Below, one piece after another: positions 47,805 to 56,504 of a stretch of 64,000 nt of DNA. The stretch is from CAVXXB01 sp963765585. Lineage in GTDB: Bacteria; Calditrichota; Calditrichia; JAJRVZ01. The stretch's first letter is position 1; every line of letters begins with the position of its first letter. The stretch is from positions 62,001 to 126,000 of the forward strand of contig CAVXXB010000005.1 in the NCBI GenBank assembly GCA_963765585.1. The letters are read 5' to 3'. Under the pieces are notes generated by a model. That model saw only the letters and a program-made list of their open reading frames with translations. It did no database searches and was not told the origin of the DNA. Position numbers and translations under genes: made by a program.

Positions 47805-48749
47805 CTATTCTGTAAAGACCTCGTTAATATAACGGGCACCGCCATCGGGAAAAATCGTCACTATCCGACCGAAGCCGATCTCATTTGCTAACTTCAGGCA
47901 GGCAGCCAGTGCGGCACCGGATGAGATGCCTGCAAATATCCCTTCTTCACGTGCCAGACGTTTCACTGCTTGCTTTGCTTCCCCGGTCGAAACAACAATC
48001 ATACCATCTGCAAAATCAGGATCATAAATTTTTGGCCTGATTGAACTTTGATAGTGTTTCAGCCCTTCTAATCCATGTGCAGCAGAATCAGGTTGCACAC
48101 CGATAAATCTGATATCGGGATTGTATGTTTGTAACCGGCGGCCAGTACCCATAAATGTACCGCTGGTTCCCATTCCGGCTACAAAATGGGTAATTTCTCC
48201 ATTGGTTTGATTCCATATCTCATGCCCGGTGCTGTTATAATGTGCCAGCCAGTTAGCTGGATTATCATACTGCGAATTATAAAAATATCTGTCAGGATTA
48301 AGGCTGTAAATTCTATTGGCCTCCTCAATTGCGCCATCAGTGCCGTTTACCGGATTGGTTAAGATTACGGTTGCGCCGTTACTCCTAATTCTTCTGATTA
48401 AGTCTGGATTAATATTCGATGATAGGCATAATATGGTCTGATATCCTTTGGCCGAAGCAATCATAGCATAGGCTAATGCAGTATTTCCGGAAGAGGCCTC
48501 TAAAATGATTTTATCTCTTGTTAGTTGTCCGCTCTGCTCCGCATCAAGAATAATATTTTTAACCGCTCTGTCTTTTACCGAGCCGCCCGGATTCTGCCAC
48601 TCTGCTTTTGTAAAAATCTGCACATCATTCTTGATTCCCTTGCTGATTGTTTCAAGCCTGAGTAAAGGGGTATTGCCTATGGCATTCCATATGTGAGAAC
48701 CGATCTTACCAGCTTGAACTTCTTTTAAAACAGGCATTGGATGTATCAT
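47805..48749 (-). CDS. PLP-dependent cysteine synthase
   Basis: Fold-type II PLP enzyme of 314 aa that would make cysteine from an activated serine and sulfide. Lys59 in NPGGSVKDR binds PLP. ASSGNTALAYA is the substrate loop and AGMGTSGTFMGTGR holds the cofactor phosphate. ISSGAALAA near the C-terminus is also conserved. It lacks a CBS or other extension, so it is nearer to CysK/CysM than to cystathionine beta-synthase fusions. GGAG precedes the ATG by 5 bases. Upstream lies a complete leader-peptide attenuator with clustered Cys codons, which independently supports a role in cysteine biosynthesis. O-acetylserine versus O-phosphoserine preference cannot be told. Confidence 0.9.
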   Translation of the reverse strand: MIHPMPVLKEVQAGKIGSHIWNAIGNTPLLRLETISKGIKNDVQIFTKAEWQNPGGSVKDRAVKNIILDAEQSGQLTRDKIILEASSGNTALAYAMIASAKGYQTILCLSSNINPDLIRRIRSNGATVILTNPVNGTDGAIEEANRIYSLNPDRYFYNSQYDNPANWLAHYNSTGHEIWNQTNGEITHFVAGMGTSGTFMGTGRRLQTYNPDIRFIGVQPDSAAHGLEGLKHYQSSIRPKIYDPDFADGMIVVSTGEAKQAVKRLAREEGIFAGISSGAALAACLKLANEIGFGRIVTIFPDGGARYINEVFTE

Positions 48750-48778
48750 GTTTTCTCCAATTTTATAATTTTGGACAT

Positions 48779-48812
48779 AAAAAAACCCGCCATTCTTTGC
48801 AGGTGGCGGGTT
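48779..48812 (-). terminator. Intrinsic terminator within the cysteine synthase leader
   Basis: Arms AACCCGCCA (48812-48804) and TGGCGGGTT (48792-48784) are perfect complements with an 11-nt loop. The T-run continues to 48779. No gene lies upstream on this strand, and the run of T is on the minus strand only. It therefore does not terminate a neighbouring gene but stands in the leader 30 bp before the cysteine synthase ATG. Confidence 0.9.
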
Positions 48813-48848
48813 AGATATTCTTGTTTGATATATGTATTCTAAAAAATA

Positions 48849-48938
48849 TTATACAATATTCACCACCTGTCTATACTTGAGACAAAAGCAGGTACAACAA
48901 ATAGATGACTGGGGTGAAACTGTATATTTATAATTCAT
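48849..48938 (-). CDS. Cysteine-rich leader peptide of the attenuator
   Basis: A 29-codon frame from the ATG at 48938 to the TAA at 48849. It begins MNYKYTVSPQSS and has residues 14-19 as CCTCFC, four Cys codons within six, in a genome segment where Cys is otherwise sparse. No strong Shine-Dalgarno precedes it, which is not rare for leader peptides or for FCB bacteria. The stop codon lies just beyond segment 2, as in other attenuators. It is too short for usual gene finders. Confidence 0.75.
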   Translation of the reverse strand: MNYKYTVSPQSSICCTCFCLKYRQVVNIV

Positions 48939-49319
48939 AATAATTCGTAAATTTGTATAAATATACATTAAAATATTACCTGATACAATAAAGCCTGAAT
49001 TTTTTCTGTTTTATTCTGTATAACTTGTTTCCAGTAGTGAATCTATTTAAAAAAAAATGAATTTAAGAAGTGGGAAATTTGTAATTGTGAATTAGGAATT
49101 GGTATTTCATCTTTTGTTTCAAATCTTTAAATGACCAGCTCTCAGGTTTTCTGCAGAAAATTTGATGAAACTAAAACATATGATCCAGCGCATTTTTGCA
49201 TATCCCATAATAAAGATATATATTTCTTATCATAAATCGTGGATTTGGATTATGGTTGTACTTTGCGACAAAAATTATATTTATAAATGCAAAATATTGT
49301 GATTGGGAAAACCCGGACT
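48939..49319. other. Divergent promoter region, small heptamer tract
   Basis: AT-rich gap between the attenuator and the lipoprotein gene. A short heptamer run (AATTTGT, AATTGTG, AATTAGG words) lies at about 49070-49110. The minus-strand attenuator promoter should lie near 48950-49000. I could not fix its boxes. Confidence 0.4.
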
Positions 49320-50072
49320 ATGAAGAAGAATGTATTGCAGCTATTCATATTTGTCCTCTTGCTGATTATTTCTTGTGAAAAATTTACCAGCTTTGATTAT
49401 GAATCTGAAAAGATTGGTTCACATTCGGTGATTTCCGGGCGGGTTCAGAATGTATTCGACCGGACCCCGGTCGATGGCGCTAATATGAATATCGGTATTA
49501 TGCAGACCAATACAGATGAGAACGGAAAATATTTAGTCGATTACATTATTGGGGTGGATGAGGAACGAAATAAGCCGATTGATATCATAATTGATGCGGA
49601 GAATTATTATCCGCTTGATACCACGCTCATAATTTTCCCTCCTGAAATGCAGTTCAATCTAAAAATGATATATGCAGCGCCGATTATTGAAAGTGCATGG
49701 ATTGGTGTTATACCGATTATTTTACCCATTTCTCCGGATCCTTTTTTATCGCCGGTCACGCAGGTACTGCTAAGTGACTATCAGGGTATCGCTACAATTG
49801 ATTCAATTATTACAACATTTTATTATGCGAAACCAGGTGCACCAGAAATCAAAACGGTTTCTATCATGATGCAGCAGGATTCCGTCTTATCAGAAAACGC
49901 TGCCCTTTATCAGGCAATTGGTCCTTCACATATTGATATCGATTACAGGTATTATAATCGCTCATTGGAAATATATGTATCAGATAACGAAGGATTTTAT
50001 AGCCATATTAACTTGAAAAATTCAGAAATATTTGTCGACAATCCACTCTTTCCAGTCGAAGTAGATCCCTGA
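49320..50072 (+). CDS. Lipoprotein with a carboxypeptidase-regulatory-like domain
   Basis: Predicted lipoprotein of 250 aa. From the ATG at 49320 the signal MKKNVLQLFIFVLLLIISC ends in a lipobox Cys. A CarboxypepD_reg-like beta-sandwich follows (ISGRVQNVFDRTPVDGANMNIG, NTDENGKYLVDYI), then a C-terminal region of beta strands I do not recognise. An earlier in-frame ATG at 49287 would spoil the signal peptide. It is probably an outer-membrane or periplasmic surface protein and no partner is evident. Confidence 0.7.
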   Translation: MKKNVLQLFIFVLLLIISCEKFTSFDYESEKIGSHSVISGRVQNVFDRTPVDGANMNIGIMQTNTDENGKYLVDYIIGVDEERNKPIDIIIDAENYYPLDTTLIIFPPEMQFNLKMIYAAPIIESAWIGVIPIILPISPDPFLSPVTQVLLSDYQGIATIDSIITTFYYAKPGAPEIKTVSIMMQQDSVLSENAALYQAIGPSHIDIDYRYYNRSLEIYVSDNEGFYSHINLKNSEIFVDNPLFPVEVDP

Positions 50073-50330
50073 TCCTTTACTCTGCGGCTTTTCGCCTCCG
50101 CGAGAGAAGGATATAAACAGATCAAATATATACTTTCCAATAATTCTCGATGCATGTTCTCTTCTTATTCCGATTCAATTATCTTAATTATTATTGGAAT
50201 TTTAAGCCAAAATTTTAGTTATTATTGATATTATTTTATAAAGATTATTCTTGCACACCGGGGGTCGGGATTTTCTTGTGTGCTCTGTGGTTATCTTTTT
50301 GTCAAGCTTCAATCAAATGAAGAGAATGAA

Positions 50331-51012
50331 ATGAAAATACGTGCCATTATATTTGGGACTACCGGGATGGTTGGCGAGGGTGTCTTACATGTGAGTCTGA
50401 ATCATCCTGATGTGGAAAAAGTACTGGTTATCAACCGCAGACCATGTGGCGTGGTACACGAGAAGCTTACCGAAATCATTCATGGTGATTTTCATGATCT
50501 CTCAGCCATCGAAAATCAGCTCAGCGGTTATAATACCTGTTATTTTTGTATGGGTGTCTCGTCAATCGGGATGAAAGAGGAAGCATATCGCATGATAACG
50601 TATGACCTGACGATGCACGTGGCAAAAACACTGCATCAGAATCAGCGCAGATATGACATTCTGCTATGTTTCCGGTACCGGAACCGACAGCAGTGAACAA
50701 GGGCGCACGATGTGGGCCCGGGTGAAGGGTAAAACTGAAAATGATTTGCTGAAAATGGCGTTTAAGGATGCCTATATGTACCGTCCGGGTTATATTCAAC
50801 CGATAAAGGGGATGAAAAATACCTATAAGATTTACAAATATTTTGCTCCGTTTTATCCCATTTTGAAAACGCTTATACCAAAACATGTCTGTACTCTGGA
50901 AGATCTGGGACACTCAATGATTAATGTGGTATTGCATGGGGAAGAAAAGAAAATATTGGAGAATAGAGATATTTCACGAACAGCAAAACTTACACAGGCG
51001 AATGATTCATGA
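50331..51012 (+). CDS. NAD(P)-binding short-chain-dehydrogenase-like protein, split by a frameshift
   Basis: Rossmann-fold protein of about 226 aa. It opens MKIRAIIFGTTGMVGEGVL (nucleotide loop) and continues VLVINRRPCG and FCMGVSSIGMKEEAYRMITYDLT. The frame breaks near 50648: removing one base in CAGCGCAGAT gives DMTFCYVSGTGTDSSEQGRTMWARVKGKTE and runs to 51012. The SGxGTDSSE...WAxVKGxxE part is the typical second half of this epimerase-like family. Its stop overlaps the next start as ATGA, so it is coupled to the phosphoesterase gene. Confidence 0.8.
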
Positions 51013-52274
51013 GATCGCATCCGATACTTGTCATAGCCATATTCAGTATTATCATTCTGTCAATTGATGCCTATGTATGGTGGGGAATTACTAAAATTAT
51101 ATCCGGTTTCCGTACTCGTAACAGGAAAATTATCGGGTGGTTATACTGGGTTGTACCCGCCCTGATCATTTTTGGATTAATCTTGGTCTTATCGGTTCAA
51201 AAACTAATATCCGGAGATAAGATCCTGGCATATTTTCATGCGGTCAGTGGTGCATTTGTCTTATTTTATGTACCCAAACTGGTTTTTGTGATATTTAATC
51301 TTTTTGATGATATTATTTTCCAGATTAGAAAAATAATCTCTACCAGAAAAAATAAGTCTGTAAATAATTCTCAACAGCTGCCGTCAGTTAGCCGGCGGAA
51401 ATTCCTGAATCAAGTTGGAATTGTTTTTGCCGGAATACCATTTGTGTCATTATTTTATGGTATTACAGTTGGCCGGTTTGATTTTAGTTTGCGTGAATTA
51501 GATCTCAAATTTCCCAGGCTTCCGGATCAATTTAACGGATTAAAGATTGCTCAAATCTCAGATTTTCATATAGGAACATTTTTGCATTATCCGGATAAAG
51601 TGAAGCAAATTGTAGAATTGGTGAATGAGCAAAAGCCTGATTTGATATTTTTTACCGGAGATTTTGTAAACAATCTTGCCATTGAAATGAATGCATTCCT
51701 GGATATTCTGACAGGCCTTGATGCCAAATTGGGAAAATATTCAATTTTGGGAAATCATGATTATGGTGAGTACGTGCCATGGGAATCAGAAAAAGATAAA
51801 AAAGACAATATCCGGCATCTTATTGAACTGGAAAAACAGGTTGGATTTGATCTCCTCCTGGACGAATCACGTATTGTAAAAATAGGTGATCAGCAAATTG
51901 AAATCATCGGAATTGAGAATTGGGGATTACCACCATTTCCGCAATACGGCGACCTAAATAAAGCATTATCAGGAACCAATCCGGATAATTTTAAAATTTT
52001 ATTATCCCATGACCCGACACACTGGGATGCACAGGTGCTGGGCGATACAGATATCGATCTTACGTTATCTGGTCACACACATGGTGCCCAGTTTGGCATT
52101 GAGATTCCCGGATGGCGCTGGAGCCCGGCAACGGTTCGCTATGATCGCTGGGGTGGTCTTTATACGGAGGGCGAGCAAAAATTATATATTAATACCGGAT
52201 TGGGATCGATCGGATATCCTGGCCGGGTGGGTATGCCGCCGGAGATTACGGTTTTTACATTGCGGAGTTCTTAG
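51009..52274 (+). CDS. Membrane-anchored metallophosphoesterase
   Basis: Protein of 421 aa of the YkuE-like calcineurin phosphoesterase family. Three or four N-terminal TM segments occupy about residues 1-160, followed by a Tat-like stretch SRRKFLNQVGIVFAGIP. The catalytic domain has ISDFHIG, FFTGDFVN, LGNHDYG and LSGHTHGAQFG as the metal motifs. Relatives hydrolyse UDP-2,3-diacylglucosamine-like or other phosphodiesters at the membrane. The ATG overlaps the previous stop. Confidence 0.9.
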   Translation: MRSHPILVIAIFSIIILSIDAYVWWGITKIISGFRTRNRKIIGWLYWVVPALIIFGLILVLSVQKLISGDKILAYFHAVSGAFVLFYVPKLVFVIFNLFDDIIFQIRKIISTRKNKSVNNSQQLPSVSRRKFLNQVGIVFAGIPFVSLFYGITVGRFDFSLRELDLKFPRLPDQFNGLKIAQISDFHIGTFLHYPDKVKQIVELVNEQKPDLIFFTGDFVNNLAIEMNAFLDILTGLDAKLGKYSILGNHDYGEYVPWESEKDKKDNIRHLIELEKQVGFDLLLDESRIVKIGDQQIEIIGIENWGLPPFPQYGDLNKALSGTNPDNFKILLSHDPTHWDAQVLGDTDIDLTLSGHTHGAQFGIEIPGWRWSPATVRYDRWGGLYTEGEQKLYINTGLGSIGYPGRVGMPPEITVFTLRSS

Positions 52275-52562
52275 GTGTAGTTGTCTTAAAGTCCCTCAGT
52301 CCCTAAGCACCTGAGAAAAAAGCATTCAGGATTCAGTGCTCCAGGCTCCAGGTTTCCGGATTGTCATCCTGGCCCGGAACGGGATCCTATGGACAGGGAT
52401 CTTCTGCCACTGCTAATTCTCTAAATTAATTCTAACATTTAATTCCCCGAAAGACCTGGCGAATCCCAATCACCAGCCGGGAATATCTCATATTTACATC
52501 TCGTTTTTAACATCAAATAAGAATTTTGTGTTCTATTATTCTAAAATGATCGATGGGGGAAA
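52275..52562. repeat. Intergenic repeats of three families
   Basis: Octamers GTCCCTCA, GTCCCTAA near 52290. Heptamers ATTCAGG, GCTCCAG at about 52321-52365. Then GTCATCCTGG with CCCGGAACGGG leading into ATCCTATGGACAGGGATCTT (52361-52405), a copy of the phrase at 29286. Confidence 0.75.
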
Positions 52563-52946
52563 ATGCAAATTAAACTAAATAGTGTTCTTGTGGATGATCA
52601 GGATAAAGCGCTTAAATTTTATACAGATGTCCTTGGATTTATCAAAAAAAATGATATTCCCATGGGAGAATTTAGGTGGCTTACCGTCGTCTCGCCTGAG
52701 GAACCTGATGGGACCGAATTGGTTCTTGAGCCTGGTGTGAGTGAAGATGTGAAAAAATTTACCAAATCTCTTTTTGATAAGGGAATCCCATGGACTGCAT
52801 TTGCCGTAACAGATATAAAATCGGAATATGAAAAATTAAAAGGATCCGGCGTGTCGTTTACAATGGAACCAACCGAAGCCGGGCCAGTTACCATTGCCGT
52901 TTTTGAAGATACCTGCGGCAATCTTATTCAGATATATCAGGAGTAG
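52563..52946 (+). CDS. VOC-superfamily (glyoxalase-like) protein
   Basis: Small protein of 127 aa with the paired beta-alpha-beta-beta-beta modules of the vicinal-oxygen-chelate fold. It begins KLNSVLVDDQDKALKFYTDVLGF, has LVLEPG in the middle, and ends FEDTCGNLIQIYQE, where the final Glu is a usual metal ligand. Many relatives are annotated as glyoxalases, dioxygenases or antibiotic-resistance proteins; the reaction is not predictable. GGGGGA stands close before the ATG. Confidence 0.9.
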   Translation: MQIKLNSVLVDDQDKALKFYTDVLGFIKKNDIPMGEFRWLTVVSPEEPDGTELVLEPGVSEDVKKFTKSLFDKGIPWTAFAVTDIKSEYEKLKGSGVSFTMEPTEAGPVTIAVFEDTCGNLIQIYQE

Positions 52947-53137
52947 GGAACGGCCTGAGAACGTTTCGGATTTCGCACTCAACCGATTAATTTGAATATG
53001 CAATTGGCAATCAACAATTAGCAATAGAGTGAATATGTTGGATTAGCAGCAATCCGTATATACCTATAATAATGATAGTTCAGTTAAAGCAATTATTAGA
53101 GATAGTTGCATAGAAAAACGGTTATTCAGGAGGTAAC

Positions 53138-53576
53138 ATGTTGCGTAATATATTAGGTGTCATTGGTGGATATTTTACGATGTTTTTGTTTGTTTTTATT
53201 AGCTTTACTGTGCTGTATTTAATTTTGGGAACCGAGGGTGCTTTCCAGTCCGGTTCTTATGAAGTGTCGGGAGTGTGGGTAGTTGATAAGCATTATCCTG
53301 AGTATCATTGCGGCTGTTCTTGGTGGATATGTATGTGTAATCATAGCAAAGAATCATAAAGCCGGTATGATACTTGGTATTGTTGTTCTGGTGCTGGGGC
53401 TGGCAATGGCCATTCCGGTACTTATGGCTCCGGATGGCGAAATGGAACGCACAGCAGAAGTATCCAGTATGGAGGCCATGTCACTGGCAAAACAGCCGAC
53501 CTGGATCTCACTTTTAAACCCACTGATTGGCGCAATCGGTGTGTTTTATGGCTCGCGTTTAAGAAAAGAGAGTTAG
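53138..53576 (+). CDS. Small membrane protein, split by a frameshift
   Basis: An AGGAGG site precedes the ATG by 5 bases. The first frame reads a TM helix (VIGGYFTMFLFVFISFTVLYLIL) and GTEGAFQSGSYEVSG. Removing one G at GTAGTTGATAAG (near 53283) continues VVISIILSIIAAVLGGYVCVIIAK and two further TM helices to 53576, giving about 145 aa with four TM segments. I do not recognise the family beyond resemblance to small uncharacterised membrane proteins of FCB bacteria. Confidence 0.65.
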
Positions 53577-54043
53577 GTCCGGATTTGAATAGAATGGCAA
53601 TTGGCGATTAACGAAATACAATAGACAAACGACGAATTCCGATTTCCAAATTACAAATAACGAATTACTAATTCCTTATTCCTAATTTTATTTTCTGCGA
53701 GCTACCAAGTAATATCTCTCTATTATTATTTTCCTTTGAAGAAATTCAAATCACCTTAATTGCGTTATCATCTCATTATTTCAATAACTACTTCTAAGTA
53801 AATATATTTAACCATATAGATTGAATACTGTAATTGGGTATTTGTAATTAGGAATTGGGAATTCGCTAGTCGTTACTCGTTATTTGTTATTAGTATTTGT
53901 GAATTGGATTTTTATAAAAAGAATGTACATATATTTTAAATCTATATCTAATTCCCAACTCCCAGTTCCTAATAACGAATAACTCATTACTAATTACATT
54001 TATACATGGTATAAAAAATTCGTAACAGATAAAGAGAGCATTT
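53577..54043. repeat. Intergenic zone made mainly of 7-bp repeats
   Basis: Heptamer tracts at about 53620-53690 (CGAATTC, CGATTTC, CGAATTA), 53820-53905 (AATTGGG, AATTAGG, TACTCGT) and 53940-54000 (CCCAGTT and related words). Direction and wording change between tracts while the 7-bp step persists. This is the densest example in the window. Confidence 0.8.
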
Positions 54044-56485
54044 ATGATCGGCAAAAAAATATTACATTATGAAATTTTAAAAAAACTGGGTCAGGGAGGC
54101 ATGGGAATTGTCTACCTGGCTGAAGACACAAAGCTCAAGCGCCAGGTTGCCATTAAATTTTTGCCACAAAATATTTCTCGGAATAGTGATGAAAGAAAGC
54201 GATTTGAGATTGAGGCTCAGGCTGCGGCAGCCTTAAATCACCCCAATATTGCCACTGTTTATGCAATTGAACATACTGATGATGATGTGTTTATTGTGAT
54301 GGAATATATTGAGGGCAAGGAGTTAAAGCACATCATTGATGAGGCAAAAGGCCAAAGGCCAAAAGGCAAAAAAGAATTGCCTATTGCCGATCGCCAATCG
54401 TTTACTGCCAACGGCCAACTGCCTACCGCCTACTGTATCGACATCGCAACACAAATCGCTGCCGGCCTCCAGGCTGCCCATGAAAAAGGTATTGTCCATC
54501 GTGATATTAAATCGTCTAATATCATGATTACAGAAAAAGGACAGGTTAAAGTAATGGATTTTGGCCTGGCTAAGGTAGGCAAGGGCATCCACTTGACCAA
54601 AGAGCAATCGACCCTTGGAACCGCGCCCTACATGTCTCCGGAGCAAGCACGGGGCGAAGAAACTGACCAACGCACAGATATCTGGTCATTCGGTGTCGTA
54701 CTTTATGAAATGATGACTGGGCAATTTCCCTTTAAAGGAGATTATGAACACGCAGTGATATATTCGATAATTAATGAAAAATATCAAAGTATCAGCAACA
54801 TCAGAAATGATATACATCCAAAAATTGAAGAGATAGTATCAAAAGCACTACAGAAAAATGTAGATCAGCGCTATCAGAATGCTCAGCCGTTAATTGAAGA
54901 CTTACATGCGACTAAAATATCTTCATCAGAGCCACATGCAACCCTTGGCGATTCAACTGCCGAAATTTCCTCTCCGAGCAAGCGCCGTTCCTCTAAAATT
55001 TATTCTATTCCGGCAATCATTGGCGTGCTGTTAATTGTCCTTGCTTATATGTTTTTTTGGGAAAAAAGTGAAACAATTGATACAATAGCAATACTTCCAT
55101 TTGTTAATTCCAGCAACGATGAAGATGCAGAGTATCTCTGTGATGGTGTAACTGTTAGCCTGATTAATCAGTTCTCGGAATTTTCGGATTTAAAAGTGAT
55201 GTCGCGTCACAGTGTTGCCCGCTTTAAGGACAAGAGTACAAATCCGCTTGATGCCGGTCGTTCTATGGACGTGAAGTCGGTTCTGGCAGGGCAACTGGAC
55301 CTGAGAGGTGAAAGATTAATAATTGATGTTGAATTACTAAAAGTCGACGATGGACAGCAATTATGGGGAGACCGTTTCGAACGCGAAAAGAAAGATATCC
55401 TAACGATCGAAAATGATATTGTGAACAGAATAAGTGATAAACTGAAAATAAAGCTCGCAGGCAACAAATCGCTAAAAAAGAAAGAAAACATGTCACTTGA
55501 TCCTATGGCGTATGACTTATACCTGCGGGGCAGATATATCATGCTCGGTACATCTGATGACGGGCCCTCCCGGGCACAGGAATATTTCAGACAGGCAATT
55601 GAGAGGGAGCCGCGATTAGCGATTGCCCATGCCGGACTTGGTGAAAGCTATGTGAACCAGGCATGGCTCAATTCGAGAAACCGTGAAGAAATTGTTCCCT
55701 ATGCAAAAGCAGCTCTAAATAAAGCGATAGATTTGGATGCTGATTTGTCCGAAGCCTGGGTACTCGCCGGCGAGATCGCTCTTTATTTCGATTGGGATTG
55801 GCCGGCAGCGGAAAAAGGATACCGCAAAGCTATCGAGCTCAATCCGGGAAGCGATTTAGCGCACAGAGAATATTCAAATTATTTGCTGGCGATGGGTGAT
55901 CTGGACAAAGCGATTGCCGAGGCACGAATTGCACAATCCCTGGATCCATTATCTGTTTACGGTACGCACCAGCTGGGGTGGAGCTTATTGGCGACGGGCC
56001 GGCTTTCTGAAGCCGCGACTGAATTTCGCAAAGCAATTGATCTTAATCCGACATGGGTTTGGGGCAATATTAAATTGGGAATGGCTTATGCTTTAATGGG
56101 TGACAAAGAAAATGCACTGGCCGCTTTGTTACGCGCAGATGAGTTGCTTGCCGGTAAACTTCCTAGCCCATTAGCACAAAGTTGGCTTGCTCAAATCGCT
56201 TACCTCTGTGGAGAGAAGGATCGTATAAACGAAACGCTGACAAGATTCCAGAGCCAGGCAGAACTCACTTATGTGGATCCCTATGTTTTTGCGGATATAT
56301 ATTTCCGGTTAGGGAATTATGACAAAATGTTCGAATATCTGGAGAAAAGCGTTGAAATGCGTTCGTCGCTTATGTCATATATATTTTTGGACAGCAAATA
56401 TTTCTGGATAAAAATCAAAGATGATCCTCGTTATTTGAGTTTGCTAAAACGCCTGAATTTTCCAACGGAGAATCCGGCTGAGTGA
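54044..56485 (+). CDS. Ser/Thr protein kinase - TM - TolB-like - TPR protein
   Basis: Receptor-like kinase of 813 aa. The kinase domain (about 1-285) has GQGGMGIVYLAED, VAIKFLP with the ATP Lys, HRDIKSSN and MDFGLAK, so it should be active. One TM helix (about 322-342) is followed by a TolB/CsgG-N-like domain (IAILPFVNSSNDEDAEYLCDGV ... LIIDVELLKVDDGQQLWGDRFER) and several TPRs. Residues about 103-130, between the hinge and the HRD helix, are encoded by degenerate 7-bp repeats and look inserted. A paralogue lies 1.7 kb downstream. It probably senses an extracytoplasmic ligand through its C-terminal half; the substrate is unknown. Confidence 0.9.
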   Translation: MIGKKILHYEILKKLGQGGMGIVYLAEDTKLKRQVAIKFLPQNISRNSDERKRFEIEAQAAAALNHPNIATVYAIEHTDDDVFIVMEYIEGKELKHIIDEAKGQRPKGKKELPIADRQSFTANGQLPTAYCIDIATQIAAGLQAAHEKGIVHRDIKSSNIMITEKGQVKVMDFGLAKVGKGIHLTKEQSTLGTAPYMSPEQARGEETDQRTDIWSFGVVLYEMMTGQFPFKGDYEHAVIYSIINEKYQSISNIRNDIHPKIEEIVSKALQKNVDQRYQNAQPLIEDLHATKISSSEPHATLGDSTAEISSPSKRRSSKIYSIPAIIGVLLIVLAYMFFWEKSETIDTIAILPFVNSSNDEDAEYLCDGVTVSLINQFSEFSDLKVMSRHSVARFKDKSTNPLDAGRSMDVKSVLAGQLDLRGERLIIDVELLKVDDGQQLWGDRFEREKKDILTIENDIVNRISDKLKIKLAGNKSLKKKENMSLDPMAYDLYLRGRYIMLGTSDDGPSRAQEYFRQAIEREPRLAIAHAGLGESYVNQAWLNSRNREEIVPYAKAALNKAIDLDADLSEAWVLAGEIALYFDWDWPAAEKGYRKAIELNPGSDLAHREYSNYLLAMGDLDKAIAEARIAQSLDPLSVYGTHQLGWSLLATGRLSEAATEFRKAIDLNPTWVWGNIKLGMAYALMGDKENALAALLRADELLAGKLPSPLAQSWLAQIAYLCGEKDRINETLTRFQSQAELTYVDPYVFADIYFRLGNYDKMFEYLEKSVEMRSSLMSYIFLDSKYFWIKIKDDPRYLSLLKRLNFPTENPAE
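54347..54435. repeat. 7-bp repeat tract inside the first kinase gene
   Basis: Heptamers in one register: AAAGGCC twice, AAAAGGC, then AATTGCC, TATTGCC, GATCGCC, ending TACCGCC. It is translated in frame as a polar segment around LPIADRQSFTANGQLPT. The same words occur in intergenic tracts such as 9395-9410 and 53594. Confidence 0.8.
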
Positions 56486-56504
56486 GACGAAATCAGGAGG
56501 TGCA

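Larger units (their letters stand above)
48777..48938 (-). promoter_or_regulatory. Putative cysteine-responsive transcription attenuator
   Basis: On the minus strand the leader of the cysteine synthase gene contains, in order: segment 1, ACCTG (48893-48889), inside the Cys codon cluster of a leader peptide; segment 2, CAGGTGGTG (48869-48861); segment 3, CGCCACCTG (48808-48800); segment 4, TGGCGGGTT (48792-48784), followed by T. Segments 1 and 2 pair over 5 bp. Segments 2 and 3 pair over 9 bp with one G-U (antiterminator). Segments 3 and 4 lie in a perfect 9-bp terminator stem. This is the classical trp/his layout: a ribosome stalled on Cys codons would cover segment 1, let 2 pair with 3, and permit read-through into the gene. 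Confidence 0.8.

Noticed and set aside
48779..48812. Hairpin read as an ordinary terminator for a plus-strand gene
   Set aside because: The plus strand has no T-run after the stem and no plus-strand gene ends here; the T-run is on the minus strand inside the cysteine synthase leader.
48777..48938. T-box or SAM riboswitch upstream of the cysteine synthase
   Set aside because: No T-box UGGN-containing antiterminator bulge or SAM-I core found; a Cys-codon leader frame with trp-like pairings explains the structure better.
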